6,234 nt of DNA from Dehalococcoidia bacterium. Its GTDB lineage: Bacteria > Chloroflexota > Dehalococcoidia > Tepidiformales > Tepidiformaceae. Location of the stretch: the NCBI GenBank assembly GCA_007126855.1, contig SLAK01000355.1, positions 1 through 6,234 on the forward strand. The letters run 5' to 3'. Below are positions 5,286 to 6,234 of the stretch, in pieces. The translations under genes were made by a program, and so were the position numbers. Each line of letters starts with the position of its first letter. Position 1 is the first letter of the stretch. The notes beneath the pieces were generated by a model. It searched no databases, was not told the origin of the DNA, and was given only the letters and a program-made list of their open reading frames with translations.

Positions 5286-5639
5286 GGCCGTTCTCAGGGC
5301 AGTCTCGGTAAGCCAGCGGTGTAGCTCGTCTGCACGCTCTTCAGTTATCCCGTCAAGGATGGCGTCTAACTGCGCCCGGGCACGAGCTGCGGTCTCTTCG
5401 TTGCTCTTCTCATCCCGATGAACTCCAAATCGCCGCATTACTTCCTCGTGGGGGATTCCCCGTCCAGCGCCGCTCTCCGCAAGTGAACGCTCCAGACGAG
5501 CCTTTTGCTGCTCTGTGAGCGGCGGCGATGGCGGCGCGAGGAAGGTCTCAACTGCTCCAACAAGCGCGTCGACGTGACTACACGACATGAACAGAGCGAG
5601 CTCCTCAATCCGCCGTTTTGCGCTCGATTCAACGGTCAT
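5268..5639 (-). CDS. Orphan antitoxin-like small protein with helical C-terminal extension
   Basis: I do not recognise a named family for this 123-residue soluble protein. Residues 1-35 (TVESSAKRRIEELA, then DALVGAVETFL) look like a short strand plus two helices, as in ribbon-helix-helix type antitoxins. Residues 42-72 (QQKARLERSLAESGAG then GIPHEEVMRRFGV) match the AGRGxxHEEVM tail common in ParD/RelB-like antitoxins and related addiction proteins. Residues 78-113 add a predicted helical pair (AARARAQLDAILDGITEERADELHRWL) that such antitoxins usually lack. No toxin gene lies beside it: argH is 52 bases upstream on the same strand and mdh is convergent. Local G+C is about 60% by hand count, below the 65-70% of sampled neighbour segments, and codons such as TGT, AGT, GTT and GGA appear early, so acquisition by transfer is possible. 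The ATG at 5639 has no Shine-Dalgarno but has TATGCT six bases upstream. The antitoxin assignment is inference. Confidence 0.65.
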   Translation of the reverse strand: MTVESSAKRRIEELALFMSCSHVDALVGAVETFLAPPSPPLTEQQKARLERSLAESGAGRGIPHEEVMRRFGVHRDEKSNEETAARARAQLDAILDGITEERADELHRWLTETALRTAEPGPE

Positions 5640-5645
5640 GGGAGC

Positions 5646-5651
5646 AGCATA
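5646..5651 (-). promoter_or_regulatory. Candidate -10 box (TATGCT) of a leaderless promoter for the 123-aa gene
   Basis: On the minus strand TATGCT (four of six to TATAAT) is followed by six bases, GCTCCC, and then the ATG at 5639. No Shine-Dalgarno is present. It lies in the 52-base gap after argH, so the gene may be transcribed separately from argH. No clear -35 element is seen. Confidence 0.42.
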
Positions 5652-5691
5652 CCCCGCCGGTCACGTCGTCCTCGACCCCTATCGCGCGCCT

Positions 5692-6234
5692 TCACCCAAC
5701 CCGGTCTCGCAGCGACCGCGCGGCGGCCCGGACCCGCCCCGGTGCGGTGCCACCCGGGATGTCCCGCGCGGCCAGGGCGGAGTCGATCGTGATCTCCAGC
5801 ACGTCGGCGTCGAACAGCTCGCTGGCCGCACGGTAGGTCTCCAGCGGGAGCTCGTTTAGCTCGCAACCACGTTCCTCGCATTCGCGGACAAGGCTGCCGA
5901 CCACGCCGTGCGCCTGCCGGAAGGGCATGCCCTTCTTCACCAGGTAGTCCGCAACGTCCGTCGCGAGCGCATAACCAGCCCCGGCCGCCTGCCGCATGCG
6001 GTCGAGCCGGAACTCCAGCCCCGGCAACATCGCGGCGAAGATTTCCAGCGTTGGCAACACGATCGCCGTCGCATTAATGACGGCCAGCTTGTCCTCCTGG
6101 AGATCGCGGTTGTAGGCGAGTGGCAGGCCTTTCAGGTTGGTGAGCATGTTCATCAACTCGCCATAAACACGGCCTGTGCGGCCGCGCGCCAGCTCGGCGA
6201 CATCGGCGTTCTTCTTCTGCGGCATCATGCTCGA
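5692..6234 (-). CDS. argH: Argininosuccinate lyase, C-terminal part (partial)
   Basis: The frame is open from the window edge (6234) to a TGA at 5692-5694, showing 180 residues, roughly the last 40% of a typical ~460-residue ArgH. The first visible residues, SSMMPQKKN, are the flexible signature loop of the fumarase/aspartase superfamily (GSxxMxxKxN, the G lying outside the window). This loop holds the catalytic serine and the lysine and asparagine that contact substrate. Next come the central helices (ELMNMLTNLKGLPLAYNRDLQEDK), then the lyase C-terminal domain with ATDVADYLVKKGMPFRQAH and a terminal GGTAPGRV, all typical of ArgH. ArgH splits argininosuccinate to arginine and fumarate, the last step of arginine synthesis, as a cytoplasmic homotetramer. 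The usual P after KKN is A here (KKNADVAEL), a mild variation. Its start, promoter and upstream partner lie beyond the window. Confidence 0.96.
   Translation of the reverse strand, partial: SSMMPQKKNADVAELARGRTGRVYGELMNMLTNLKGLPLAYNRDLQEDKLAVINATAIVLPTLEIFAAMLPGLEFRLDRMRQAAGAGYALATDVADYLVKKGMPFRQAHGVVGSLVRECEERGCELNELPLETYRAASELFDADVLEITIDSALAARDIPGGTAPGRVRAAARSLRDRVG

Noticed and set aside
5505..5859. Several small plus-strand open frames across the 5639-5692 gap
   Set aside because: They overlap argH and the 123-aa gene in antisense and have no Shine-Dalgarno or recognisable domain.
1..6234. CRISPR array, tRNA or rRNA gene, insertion sequence, phage or defence island
   Set aside because: No spaced direct repeats, clover-leaf arms, transposase motifs or terminal inverted repeats were seen. 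The genes are mostly core metabolic ones in normal orientation.

Overview
This is a GC-rich window (about two thirds G+C in the segments counted by hand) from a bacterial chromosome. It is packed with ordinary core-metabolism genes and small single-domain proteins. There is no transposase, integrase, phage gene, CRISPR array, rRNA or tRNA. The lactate-dehydrogenase-like type of malate dehydrogenase, the style of the argininosuccinate lyase and LepA sequences, and the mix of small stand-alone domains suggest a Chloroflexota-like bacterium. That assignment is an inference from remembered family patterns, not from any search.

Layout, left to right. (1) Positions 1-159 (+) hold the last 52 codons of a GalU-type UTP-glucose-1-phosphate uridylyltransferase. 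It overlaps by four bases (GTGA) a 449-residue protein (156-1505, +) with a Rossmann-like N-terminal half, a short acidic helix and a C-terminal region resembling the restriction-endonuclease-like fold. (2) A small cupin (1541-1942, +) follows. It converges on a stand-alone Lrp/AsnC ligand-binding (RAM) domain protein (1959-2216, -). (3) Upstream of the RAM gene on the same strand is full-length lepA (elongation factor 4; 2309-4135, -). (4) A 171-bp divergent region separates lepA from mdh (4307-5248, +). (5) mdh converges on a 123-residue protein with an antitoxin-like N-terminal half (5268-5639, -). The two genes share a 13-bp GC-rich hairpin at their 3' ends. (6) The right edge is the C-terminal 180 codons of argH (5692-6234, -).

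The genes do not form one pathway. GalU supplies UDP-glucose for envelope sugars, LepA acts on ribosomes, Mdh works in the TCA cycle, and ArgH makes arginine. The only strongly coupled pair is galU with the 449-residue gene.

The start sites fall into two styles. Three genes (449-aa gene, RAM gene, mdh) have Shine-Dalgarno sequences. Three others (cupin, lepA, the 123-aa gene) have none, but have a TAnnnT box 6-7 bases before the start codon, which is the pattern expected of leaderless transcripts. I did not find a convincing new multi-gene system. The items most worth following are the 449-residue protein, the orphan antitoxin-like protein and the leaderless-start pattern.
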